DNA of 6,316 nt, from positions 1 to 6,316 of the forward strand of contig JAAYQD010000136.1 in the NCBI GenBank assembly GCA_012519465.1, given 5' to 3'. Position 1 is the first letter of the stretch; every line of letters starts with the position of its first letter. This stretch comes from Candidatus Cloacimonadota bacterium. Lineage in GTDB: Bacteria; Cloacimonadota; Cloacimonadia; Cloacimonadales; Cloacimonadaceae. Shown one piece after another: positions 1 through 5,470 of the stretch. The position numbers and the translations under genes are program-made. The notes under the pieces were generated by a model. It saw only the letters and a list, made by a program, of their open reading frames with translations, ran no database searches and had not been told where the DNA came from.

Positions 1-368
1 AGGGCGTGAGGCAAAAGTATAACGTGCTGCCCAATTTCTTTGATGGCAAAAGGGTGGTATTGATAGATGATTCCATCGTGCGGGGCGGTACCATCGGCAA
101 GATTGTGAGCCTGATCCGCGATGCCGGAGCCAAAGAGATTCATCTGCGTATTGGTTCGCCGCAGGTGCGCTATTCCTGTTTTTTTGGGATAGATACGCCC
201 AATCGTGATGAACTGGTGGCAAACCGGATGTCTGTGGATGAAATCACAAGCTTTTTTGGTGCAGACAGCCTGCGACACCTGGATATACCCGGCATCAGAA
301 CCTGTGTGGGGCATCCGGATCATTATTGCTATGCCTGCTTCAATGGCAAGTACCCCGTGGAGAACTAA
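1..368 (+). CDS. purF: Amidophosphoribosyltransferase PurF, C-terminal part (5' end outside window)
   Basis: This is the end of glutamine phosphoribosylpyrophosphate amidotransferase, which transfers ammonia from glutamine to PRPP in the first committed step of purine synthesis in the cytosol. The reading frame enters the window at base 3 and stops at TAA 366-368; the GTG at base 6 is an internal Val, not a start. About 120 residues are visible. They contain the PRPP-binding loop of type I phosphoribosyltransferases (VVLIDDSIVRGGT, bases 54-92), followed by the family-typical HLRIGSP, GIDTP and CFNGKYP segments. A Cys at 177-179 and a CxxC pair (codons at 327 and 336) sit where the B. subtilis enzyme binds its [4Fe-4S] cluster, so I infer an iron-sulfur type PurF; the fourth ligand would lie upstream. 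The N-terminal glutaminase domain is not in the window. The next gene starts two bases after the stop. Confidence 0.96.
   Translation, partial: GVRQKYNVLPNFFDGKRVVLIDDSIVRGGTIGKIVSLIRDAGAKEIHLRIGSPQVRYSCFFGIDTPNRDELVANRMSVDEITSFFGADSLRHLDIPGIRTCVGHPDHYCYACFNGKYPVEN
359..363 (+). promoter_or_regulatory. Ribosome binding site of rfaE1
   Basis: GGAGA lies 7 bases before ATG 371 and 10 before ATG 374, inside the last codons of purF. It favours 371 as the start. Confidence 0.6.
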
Positions 369-370
369 AT

Positions 371-1342
371 ATGATGTATAAGGATATTTTTGCACAGTTT
401 CCCCAGCGCAAAGTGATGGTGTTGGGGGATTTGATGTTGGATCACTATATCTGGGGCAATGTGGAGCGTATTTCCCAGGAAGCCCCGGTGCCCATCCTGG
501 AAGCTGCCCGAGAGGAATATCGCTTGGGCGGAGCGGCAAACGTGGCGCTGAACCTGCGCTTTTTGGGTGCACAAGTGTGTTTGGTGGGCATGCATGGCGA
601 GGATGCGGCGGCAGAGGAGATGCGGGAGATATTGTCAAATGCCGGCATTCCCACAGATTCGCTGTTGACGGTTCCCACGCGCCGCAGCACTCTGAAAACT
701 CGGGTGATGGCAAGAAACCAGCAGATAGTGCGTATTGATTATGAGGATAGCTGTACGGTGGATTCTGGTGTGGAAGAGCAATTGATAGAGATCATCCAGA
801 GGCAGCTTCCCAGCTGTGATGCACTGATTATAGAGGATTATGACAAGGGTTTGATGACCCCGGCTCTAATAGCCTCCGCCATTGCCAGTGCCAAAAAGGC
901 GGGCATTCCCGTGACTGTGGATCCAAAGTATCGCCACTTTTTTAACTATCGGGAGGTGGATCTCTTCAAGCCCAATTTCAGCGAGCTGCAAAATAGCATT
1001 GGCAAAATCCTGCCTGATGAAGAAAGCCTTTTGGAGGCTGTCAGTGAATTGCGTGAAAAGCTGGCGGTGAATTATTTGGTGGTTACGCGCGGGGCACTGG
1101 GGATGTCTATCTTTTCCGATGGCGAGGTGAGGCATTTGCCCACGGTTGCCAGAGAGGTATTCGATGTATCCGGCGCCGGAGATACCGTGATCAGCGTTCT
1201 CACTTTGGCATGGATCAGCGGAGCTTCCATAGATAAGGCGGCAAAGATTGCCAATCATGCAGCAGGCGTGGTGTGTGGCAAGCGCGGCACGGCGGTTGTA
1301 TCCATAGAAGAGATAGTGGAATCCTTAAATGATCAAGGATAA
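371..1342 (+). CDS. rfaE1: D-glycero-beta-D-manno-heptose-7-phosphate kinase (HldE domain I, stand-alone)
   Basis: This predicted kinase phosphorylates D,D-heptose 7-phosphate at C1 using ATP, a cytosolic step toward ADP-heptose for LPS inner core. The 323-residue protein is a complete PfkB/ribokinase fold. It has the N-terminal GDLMLDHY segment (residues 19-26), the substrate-side GGAANVALNLRFLGA stretch (53-67), a VDPK motif near 183-186, a KPNFSEL segment, and the PfkB signature DVSGAGD (265-271) with D271 as expected catalytic base. The ATG at 371 is preferred because GGAGA at 359-363 lies 7 bases upstream; the adjacent ATG at 374 is possible. An upstream in-frame ATG at 326 lies inside purF and is unlikely. 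E. coli carries this domain fused to the adenylyltransferase in HldE; here the partner is a separate gene overlapping by 14 bases. Other PfkB sugar kinases are alternatives on sequence alone, but the neighbour makes the heptose role strong. Confidence 0.93.
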   Translation: MMYKDIFAQFPQRKVMVLGDLMLDHYIWGNVERISQEAPVPILEAAREEYRLGGAANVALNLRFLGAQVCLVGMHGEDAAAEEMREILSNAGIPTDSLLTVPTRRSTLKTRVMARNQQIVRIDYEDSCTVDSGVEEQLIEIIQRQLPSCDALIIEDYDKGLMTPALIASAIASAKKAGIPVTVDPKYRHFFNYREVDLFKPNFSELQNSIGKILPDEESLLEAVSELREKLAVNYLVVTRGALGMSIFSDGEVRHLPTVAREVFDVSGAGDTVISVLTLAWISGASIDKAAKIANHAAGVVCGKRGTAVVSIEEIVESLNDQG

Positions 1343-1808
1343 GATTTTAACGGCAGACCAGCTGGCTGGCATCCTGGAAGATGAGCGCCAGGCAGGCAAG
1401 CGAGTGGTATTTACCAACGGATGTTTTGACCTGCTTCATGCCGGGCATGCCCAGTATCTGGAAGAGGCGAGGGCTTTGGGCGATATTCTGGTATTGGGGC
1501 TCAATGATGATGCCAGCGTGAGGAGGCTGAAGGGACAGAGCCGTCCCATCGTGTCTGAAACCGATAGAGCACTCTTGGTGGCGGCCTTGACAAGCGTGGA
1601 TTATGTGTGTATCTTTTCTGAAGATACGCCCTATGAGCTGATCCACAAATTGCAGCCGGATATCCTCGTGAAAGGAGGAGATTGGCAGGTGGCGGATATC
1701 GTGGGCGCAGATCTGGTGACATCCCGCGGCGGCAGCGTGCATAGCCTGCCCTTCCGTGAAGGATTATCCTCCACAGCTATTATCGCCAAGATAAAGGAGA
1801 TACAGTGA
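1329..1808 (+). CDS. rfaE2: D-glycero-beta-D-manno-heptose 1-phosphate adenylyltransferase (HldE domain II, stand-alone)
   Basis: This predicted cytidylyltransferase-fold enzyme transfers AMP from ATP to heptose 1-phosphate to give ADP-D,D-heptose, the activated sugar later epimerised for LPS core assembly. The 159 residues match the usual length of the single-domain form. The nucleotide-binding signature is clear: TNGCFDLLHAGH at residues 29-40, with the HxGH pair H37 and H40. Further along are GLNDD (57-61), RLKGQSRPI (66-74), VKGGDW (114-119) and the C-terminal SSTAII (147-152) typical of this family. The ATG at 1329 lies 14 bases inside the kinase gene in another frame, with only a weak GGA (1318-1320) upstream, so translation is probably coupled to rfaE1. 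Its TGA overlaps the GTG of the next gene. An intervening phosphatase (GmhB) is needed between the two steps and is not in this window. Confidence 0.94.
   Translation: MIKDKILTADQLAGILEDERQAGKRVVFTNGCFDLLHAGHAQYLEEARALGDILVLGLNDDASVRRLKGQSRPIVSETDRALLVAALTSVDYVCIFSEDTPYELIHKLQPDILVKGGDWQVADIVGADLVTSRGGSVHSLPFREGLSSTAIIAKIKEIQ
1793..1799 (+). promoter_or_regulatory. Ribosome binding site deciding the GTG start of the RseC-family gene
   Basis: AAAGGAG sits 5 bases before GTG 1805, within the last codons of rfaE2. There is no ATG nearby in that frame, so this site decides the start. Confidence 0.75.
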
Positions 1809-2236
1809 GCGGCTTTGACGAGCAGAAAGACGACCTGGGCAAGGTGTTATCCATAGATGGAGAAAAGGTGCGCGTGGAGCTGATGCGCGGGCAGGGGTGC
1901 AGCTCTTGCACCATGCGCGGCTTTTGCTTCAAGAAAGACGAGCCAGCCATCTTTGAGGTGCACAGCACACTGCCTCTCAAAGAGGGGGATGTGGTGCAAC
2001 TCCACATCAATCCGGGTGCAAGGGTGGGCTCTGCTTTGCTCATCTTTGGCCTGCCTCTGGCACTGCTGTTTGTTTCCTTTATGATGGCGCATCGTTATCT
2101 TTCGGAGCTGGCGAGCGTGGGGATAGCTTTTGGCGTGATGGCGCTCAGCTTTTTATTGATTGGATTAATAGACCGCAAATACGGCAAACGTATCGTGGTG
2201 AATATAGAGGAATTGGATGATAATAAAACTGAATGA
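1805..2236 (+). CDS. RseC/MucC family two-TM membrane protein
   Basis: This is a 143-residue protein of the RseC/MucC (SoxR-reducing system) family. E. coli RseC is an inner-membrane protein linked to sigma-E control and to keeping SoxR reduced with the Rsx/Rnf complex; the role here is inferred only from family membership. The N-terminal domain (about 11-70) carries C32, C35 and C41 in the same CxxCx5C spacing as I recall for E. coli RseC (CSSC followed five residues later by Cys). Two hydrophobic segments follow at about 74-95 and 102-122, separated by a short loop. A positive DRKYGKR patch directly after TM2 suggests that the C-terminus is cytosolic. No signal peptide is present. The start is GTG, supported by AAAGGAG at 1793-1799 with a 5-base spacer; it overlaps the preceding stop by four bases. 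No sigma factor or Rnf gene is visible nearby, so a sigma-E connection is unproven. Confidence 0.82.
   Translation: MSGFDEQKDDLGKVLSIDGEKVRVELMRGQGCSSCTMRGFCFKKDEPAIFEVHSTLPLKEGDVVQLHINPGARVGSALLIFGLPLALLFVSFMMAHRYLSELASVGIAFGVMALSFLLIGLIDRKYGKRIVVNIEELDDNKTE
2206..2211 (+). promoter_or_regulatory. Ribosome binding site of folB
   Basis: AGAGGA ends 5 bases before ATG 2217 and lies inside the upstream membrane-protein gene. It supports a 20-base overlap between the two genes. Confidence 0.6.
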
Positions 2237-2573
2237 GATGGTGTTTTATGGCTTTCATGGCACGCACGACGAGGAGCGCAGCCTGGGGCAACGCTTTATC
2301 GTGAGTGCCCGCTTGCATACGGATTGCGCACTGGATGCGTCCATCCGCCATCTGGAAGATACCATCGATTATACAAACGTGTATGCAGACATCCGGGAGG
2401 TAATGGAGACACAGCAATTTCACCTTCTGGAAGTGTGTGCCAATGTATTGGCAGATCTTTTGATAGAAAAATACCCCTTGCTGTGCAGGGTGGAGCTGTG
2501 CATCAAAAAGCCCTCGGTGCCCATACAGGGAACCCTTGCCAGCGTGGAAGTGCAACTGTGCAAAGACCGCTGA
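2217..2573 (+). CDS. folB: Dihydroneopterin aldolase FolB
   Basis: FolB cleaves 7,8-dihydroneopterin to 6-hydroxymethyl-7,8-dihydropterin and glycolaldehyde in tetrahydrofolate synthesis; the family works as a cytosolic octamer. The 118-residue length is typical. Visible family landmarks are YGFHG (11-15), EER with E20, GQRF (24-27), DTIDYTNVY (48-56) with Y52, HLLE (69-72) with E72, and KKPSVPI (97-103) with the pre-proline K98. E20, Y52, E72 and K98 fall where the S. aureus enzyme has its active-site Glu22, Tyr54, Glu74 and Lys100, so the enzyme looks intact. The ATG at 2217 is preceded by AGAGGA (2206-2211) with a 5-base spacer and lies 20 bases inside the RseC-family gene. folK, whose product uses the FolB product, overlaps its end by 16 bases. 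Confidence 0.95.
   Translation: MIIKLNEMVFYGFHGTHDEERSLGQRFIVSARLHTDCALDASIRHLEDTIDYTNVYADIREVMETQQFHLLEVCANVLADLLIEKYPLLCRVELCIKKPSVPIQGTLASVEVQLCKDR
2546..2550 (+). promoter_or_regulatory. Probable ribosome binding site of folK
   Basis: GGAAG ends 7 bases before GTG 2558, inside folB. It is a modest match, but it is the only candidate that gives a normal-length FolK. Confidence 0.45.
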
Positions 2574-3043
2574 ATACAGCATGGCTGGGGCTGGGAGCCA
2601 ATCTGGGCAATCCAGCTCTGCAATTGGCAGAGGCGAGGCGGCTGTTACTGCAAAGCGGCGTGGAGATCCTCAGCCAATCCAGCCTCCATCACTCCCCAGC
2701 GTGGGGCAGGGTAGAGCAGCCAGACTTTGTGAATCAGGTGATCAAGGTGCAGACATCCCTATTGCCTCTGGAGCTGTTGCAGCTGGCAAAGGCGATAGAA
2801 GCCCAAATGGGGCGCACGGATACAGGCAAGTGGGGACCCAGGCTGATCGATATCGATATTCTTTTTTATGGGCAACAGCATTTGGACTTGCCCAATCTGC
2901 AGATTCCGCATCCTTTTGTGCAAGACAGGATGTTCTGTTTGCAGCCTTTGTGTGAGCTGCAGCCGGATTTGATCCATCCCACACTCAATAAAACCATGCA
3001 GGAGCTAAAAGACGCCCTGCACACTATGGAGGAATGCTCATGA
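2558..3043 (+). CDS. folK: 2-amino-4-hydroxy-6-hydroxymethyldihydropteridine pyrophosphokinase FolK
   Basis: FolK transfers pyrophosphate from ATP to 6-hydroxymethyl-7,8-dihydropterin, giving the substrate of dihydropteroate synthase. From the chosen GTG the protein has 161 residues, close to the 159 of E. coli FolK. Family motifs run in order: LGLGANLGNP (10-19), SPAWGRVEQPDFVNQV (46-61), and GKWGPRLIDIDILFYG (90-105), where D98 and D100 are the expected magnesium ligands. IPHPFVQDR then provides the conserved C-terminal substrate/ATP region. The start is GTG 2558, with GGAAG at 2546-2550 seven bases upstream. The next in-frame ATG encodes residue 84, far inside the domain, so the gene must start within folB, overlapping it by 16 bases. 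Upstream in-frame codons would add a non-homologous extension out of phase with folB. It sits directly after folB and overlaps the glmU-like gene by ATGA. Confidence 0.94.
   Translation: MQRPLNTAWLGLGANLGNPALQLAEARRLLLQSGVEILSQSSLHHSPAWGRVEQPDFVNQVIKVQTSLLPLELLQLAKAIEAQMGRTDTGKWGPRLIDIDILFYGQQHLDLPNLQIPHPFVQDRMFCLQPLCELQPDLIHPTLNKTMQELKDALHTMEECS
3028..3033 (+). promoter_or_regulatory. Ribosome binding site of the glmU-like gene
   Basis: GGAGGA lies 6 bases before ATG 3040 and directly abuts ATG 3034. A site with no spacer cannot serve 3034 well, so 3040 is the better start. Confidence 0.7.
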
Positions 3044-4158
3044 GACCACTTTCAGCCATTATCTTGGCTGCCGGCAAAGGCACCAGGATGAAATCTTCCA
3101 TGGCAAAAGTGATGTTTCCCATAGCGGGAAAGCCGATGATAGAACGTGTTGTGAATACTGCCTTAGCGGTGGATTGCCACAAAATAGCCGTGGTGGTGGG
3201 GCATCAGAAGGAAAGCGTGATCCAGCTGCTGGAAGCTGATGAGCGCATAGAATTTGTGGAACAGGCAGAGCAATTGGGCACGGGGCATGCCGTGATGTGT
3301 GCTGCTGATGCCTTTCAAGGCGATGACGGGGATGTGTTGATCCTGTGTGGAGACGTTCCGCTTCTTAGCCGCGAGACCCTTTCCCACCTGGTAAAGACCC
3401 ATCGTGAGAGCGGTGCTTCCTGCACTCTGCTCACCGGCTTTTTGGATGATCCCGGGCGTTATGGCCGCATCCTGAGGGATGAAGGCGGGATGGTAAGCGG
3501 CATTGTGGAATTTAAGGACGCCACCGATGCCCAGAAAGCCATCAAGGAGTGGAATACCGGCATCTACTGCTTTAAGACCCAAGATATGTTTGCCGCTCTG
3601 GATAATATCTCCAACCAAAACGAGCAGGGGGAGTACTACCTCACGGATACCCTTGCCATCCTGCGCAATCAGGGCAAATCCATCGCCTCCATCGTGTTGG
3701 AGCGTTTGATTGAAGTATCAGGGATAAACTCCCAAGAGCAGCTTGCCGCTCTGGAAGATGAATTCATCGATAGCATCCGTAAACACTGGATGAATAACGG
3801 GGTGATGATGCACAATCCCGCCAGTATCTATATTGAGGACGACGTGACCCTGGAACCGGATGTGGAGATCTGGAATCACTGTGTCATCAAAGGGGATACT
3901 CACATCGGAGAGGGAAGCTATATCGGTCCTTTTTCTATCATCGTGAACAGTAAAATTGGTAAAGATTGCTCGCTTCTGGGATACAACCTTGTATATTTTT
4001 CTGAGATGACGGAAGACAGCGTTCTGAATTTTAGAGAGGGATTACCTGAAAAGCCCAATGATAATTCCATCGATCTCGGTGACTTCCCAGAAGATCTGCT
4101 GAAAATGTTTATGGAATCAGGTGATTTCTTTGACGAGGATGAGGATGACGATGACTGA
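3040..4158 (+). CDS. glmU: GlmU-like sugar-1-phosphate nucleotidyltransferase with truncated acetyltransferase domain
   Basis: The N-terminal half is a GlmU-type pyrophosphorylase, expected to make UDP-GlcNAc from UTP and GlcNAc-1-phosphate for peptidoglycan and lipid A. Seen in order are the nucleotide-binding loop LAAGKGTRMKSS (9-20), QLGTGHAV, CGDVPLL with its metal-binding Asp, YGRILRD, IVEFKDA, NTGIY and GEYYLTD. A linker leads to a short left-handed beta-helix of hexapeptide repeats from about residue 258 to 312. GlmU normally runs to about 456 residues; this protein ends at 372. The missing part is where E. coli has its acetyltransferase residues such as Arg333, His363 and Tyr366, so acetyltransferase activity is not expected. 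In its place is a non-helical stretch ending in a run of Asp/Glu. Sugar specificity is therefore uncertain. ATG 3040 is preferred over 3034 because GGAGGA (3028-3033) lies six bases upstream of it but directly abuts 3034. Confidence 0.86.
   Translation: MRPLSAIILAAGKGTRMKSSMAKVMFPIAGKPMIERVVNTALAVDCHKIAVVVGHQKESVIQLLEADERIEFVEQAEQLGTGHAVMCAADAFQGDDGDVLILCGDVPLLSRETLSHLVKTHRESGASCTLLTGFLDDPGRYGRILRDEGGMVSGIVEFKDATDAQKAIKEWNTGIYCFKTQDMFAALDNISNQNEQGEYYLTDTLAILRNQGKSIASIVLERLIEVSGINSQEQLAALEDEFIDSIRKHWMNNGVMMHNPASIYIEDDVTLEPDVEIWNHCVIKGDTHIGEGSYIGPFSIIVNSKIGKDCSLLGYNLVYFSEMTEDSVLNFREGLPEKPNDNSIDLGDFPEDLLKMFMESGDFFDEDEDDDD
4135..4144 (+). promoter_or_regulatory. Tandem GAGG sites before the HIT gene, inside the acidic-tail codons of the glmU-like gene
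   Basis: GAGG occurs at 4135-4138 and again at 4141-4144, each 6 bases before an in-frame ATG (4145 and 4151). The same bases encode the Asp/Glu tail of the upstream protein. Confidence 0.5.
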
Positions 4159-4654
4159 TCGCTATCTCTACTCTCCCTGGCGCATGGATTATATCATGGG
4201 AGACACTCCTGATGATTGCGTGCTTTGCCGCTTCAAAGATGAAGGAAAAGACAGGGAAAACCTCATCGTCCACCGCGGCAAGCATGTGTATGTGGTGATC
4301 AACCTTTATCCATACAACAATGGCCACCTGATGGTGGTGCCCTATGCCCACGAGAGTAACCTGAGCGACCTCGGTGATGCCACCCTGTTGGAATTGATGC
4401 AGCTTACCCAGGTGTGTGAGCAAATCTTCAAACAGCAGTACGACGTGGAGGGCATCAACATCGGCATCAACTTAGGCAAAGCAGCGGGAGCGGGGATAGC
4501 CAGCCACCTGCATCTGCATGCGGTTCCCCGCTGGATTGGGGATGATAACTTTATGTGTGTGATTGGCGGCAGGCGGGTGATCCCAGAGGCATTTGAAGAT
4601 GCCTGGCAGCGCCTGCATACTGCCTTTGCCAATTACTTTGCCGACAAGGAATAA
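4151..4654 (+). CDS. HIT family protein, Ap4A phosphorylase/adenylyltransferase-like
   Basis: This is a histidine-triad nucleotide-binding protein of 167 residues. Such proteins hydrolyse or phosphorolyse nucleoside phosphates through a His-AMP intermediate. The long motif NLYPYNNGHLMVVPYAH (51-67), the NIGINLGKAAGAGI stretch (103-116) and the RWIGDDNFM segment (127-135) resemble the diadenosine tetraphosphate phosphorylase type typified by mycobacterial Rv2613c rather than small Hint proteins; this subfamily call is from memory of motifs. The triad is H119-x-H121-x-H123, with H121 the likely nucleophile. C23 and C26 (CVLC) with H67 suggest a structural zinc site. In-frame ATGs at 4139, 4145 and 4151 all lie within the 3' end of the glmU-like gene. 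4151 is chosen because it gives the family-like N-terminus TDRYLYSPWRMDYI and has GAGG (4141-4144) six bases upstream; 4145 is nearly as good. The overlap is 8 bases. Confidence 0.88.
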   Translation: MTDRYLYSPWRMDYIMGDTPDDCVLCRFKDEGKDRENLIVHRGKHVYVVINLYPYNNGHLMVVPYAHESNLSDLGDATLLELMQLTQVCEQIFKQQYDVEGINIGINLGKAAGAGIASHLHLHAVPRWIGDDNFMCVIGGRRVIPEAFEDAWQRLHTAFANYFADKE

Positions 4655-4656
4655 GG
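4646..4656 (+). promoter_or_regulatory. Overlapping ribosome binding sites of the LytR_C-domain gene
   Basis: AAGGA (4646-4650) is 8 bases before TTG 4659, and AAGG (4653-4656) is 8 bases before TTG 4665. They do not separate the two possible starts; the first has one more matching base. Confidence 0.4.
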
Positions 4657-4658
4657 CT

Positions 4659-5108
4659 TTGAGTTTGACAGATAAGCCCACTTCAAAAACACTGCACTCA
4701 AAGAGTCGCTGGTGGTTCATTGGCGTAATCACGGTGCTGATCTTGGCTGTGGTTTTCATATTATTGCGGGATTATCTGAGCGAGGAAGACTTCAAGCCCA
4801 GCGGGGAAGACCAAATGCCTGCCATCAAGGTAATTGTATCCAACGGATGCGGTTATGAGGATCTGGCAAGCACTTACGCCCAATACATTGGCACAAAGAA
4901 TATCGAGGTGATAAAGCTGAGCGATACACCCAAACCGATATACGACAAGAGCATCATAGTGGCTCGTACCCAAGATGAGGAAGACCTGAAACGCCTGCAG
5001 GCGATGACCGGCATCCAACGCCACACGATGGCGCTGATGGATGATCCGGAGGCACCTTTCACCATCATCCTGGGGCGCGACTATCAAGAATTTATAAAAA
5101 AGAAATAA
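4659..5108 (+). CDS. Membrane-anchored LytR C-terminal (LytR_C) domain protein
   Basis: This is a small single-pass membrane protein of 149 residues. A short basic N-terminus (about 1-17) leads into one hydrophobic segment (18-36, WWFIGVITVLILAVVFILL), so the rest should face the periplasm. After an acidic linker, residues about 55-145 look like the LytR_C domain found at the end of LytR-CpsA-Psr proteins: an IKVIVSNGCG opening, a middle strand-helix segment with IYDKSIIVA, and the closing FTIILGRDY. The LCP catalytic domain itself is absent. The function of free-standing LytR_C domains is not established; a cell-envelope role is an inference. The start is uncertain: TTG 4659 (AAGGA 4646-4650, 8-base spacer) or TTG 4665 (AAGG 4653-4656, 8-base spacer). 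An ATG at 4593 in the same frame lies well inside the HIT gene and is unlikely. The gene begins four bases after the HIT stop. Confidence 0.75.
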   Translation: MSLTDKPTSKTLHSKSRWWFIGVITVLILAVVFILLRDYLSEEDFKPSGEDQMPAIKVIVSNGCGYEDLASTYAQYIGTKNIEVIKLSDTPKPIYDKSIIVARTQDEEDLKRLQAMTGIQRHTMALMDDPEAPFTIILGRDYQEFIKKK

Positions 5109-5114
5109 AGGAGG
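5107..5114 (+). promoter_or_regulatory. Strong ribosome binding site deciding the TTG start of rsfS
   Basis: AAAGGAGG is the strongest Shine-Dalgarno in the window, 5 bases before TTG 5120, in the longest gap between genes (11 bases). It makes the TTG start secure. Confidence 0.85.
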
Positions 5115-5119
5115 CTCTT

Positions 5120-5470
5120 TTGGCAGACAAAGCCAAACTGGAAGCCATCATCGGATGGTTAAACGAAAAGAACGCCGGTAATATAGACGTCTATGACGTG
5201 AAAAACAACAGCGGATACACAGATATCATCGTGGTTTGCGAGGGTTCCGTGGATCAGCATAACAAGGCCATTGCCAACCACCTTTTGGATATGGCAAAAG
5301 AGCACAGGCTGCACGTGATAGGCAAAGAAGGCATAGACTTTGGACATTGGATATTGATCGACCTGGCAGATGTGGTGGTGCATATCTTCCTGCCCCACAC
5401 CCGCCAATATTATGATATAGATGAAATCTTTAAAAAAGTAGCAGATACAAAAGAGCAAAAAGAATCATGA
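5120..5470 (+). CDS. rsfS: Ribosomal silencing factor RsfS
   Basis: RsfS (RsfA, formerly YbeB/DUF143) binds ribosomal protein uL14 on the large subunit and blocks joining with the small subunit, damping translation when nutrients are scarce. The 116-residue length is normal. Landmarks are the IDVYDVKN strand (22-29), TDIIVVCEGS (34-43), and the core GHWILIDLADVVVHIF (75-90), with W77, D81 and H88 at the usual conserved places, then RQYYDIDEIF (95-104). The start is TTG 5120, firmly supported by a near-perfect Shine-Dalgarno AAAGGAGG (5107-5114) five bases upstream, and by the lack of a better ATG. The stop overlaps the argS ATG by four bases. In many bacteria rsfS sits near nadD or LytR-type genes; the LytR_C neighbour upstream fits that habit. 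Confidence 0.95.
   Translation: MADKAKLEAIIGWLNEKNAGNIDVYDVKNNSGYTDIIVVCEGSVDQHNKAIANHLLDMAKEHRLHVIGKEGIDFGHWILIDLADVVVHIFLPHTRQYYDIDEIFKKVADTKEQKES

Noticed and set aside
326..370. Longer N-terminus of the heptose kinase from ATG 326
   Set aside because: These codons overlap the conserved CxxC end of purF and are followed by two ATGs with a good ribosome binding site.
866..1258. Open frames on the - strand inside rfaE1
   Set aside because: They are antisense to a conserved PfkB kinase, have no plausible ribosome binding site and show no domain.
2145..2582. Open frame of 145 codons on the - strand across folB
   Set aside because: It lies opposite folB and the end of the RseC-family gene, shows no recognisable domain and is explained by the codon bias of the + strand genes.
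2536..2955. Second + strand open frame of 139 codons across folK
   Set aside because: It is out of frame with the folK motifs, which are all in the other frame; its translation is low complexity with no known motif.
3163..3618. Open frame of 151 codons on the - strand inside the glmU-like gene
   Set aside because: It is wholly antisense to the conserved pyrophosphorylase domain and has no family features.
4593..4658. Upstream ATG extension of the LytR_C-domain protein
   Set aside because: It would overlap the HIT gene by about 60 bases and add a non-conserved stretch before a well-placed TTG start.
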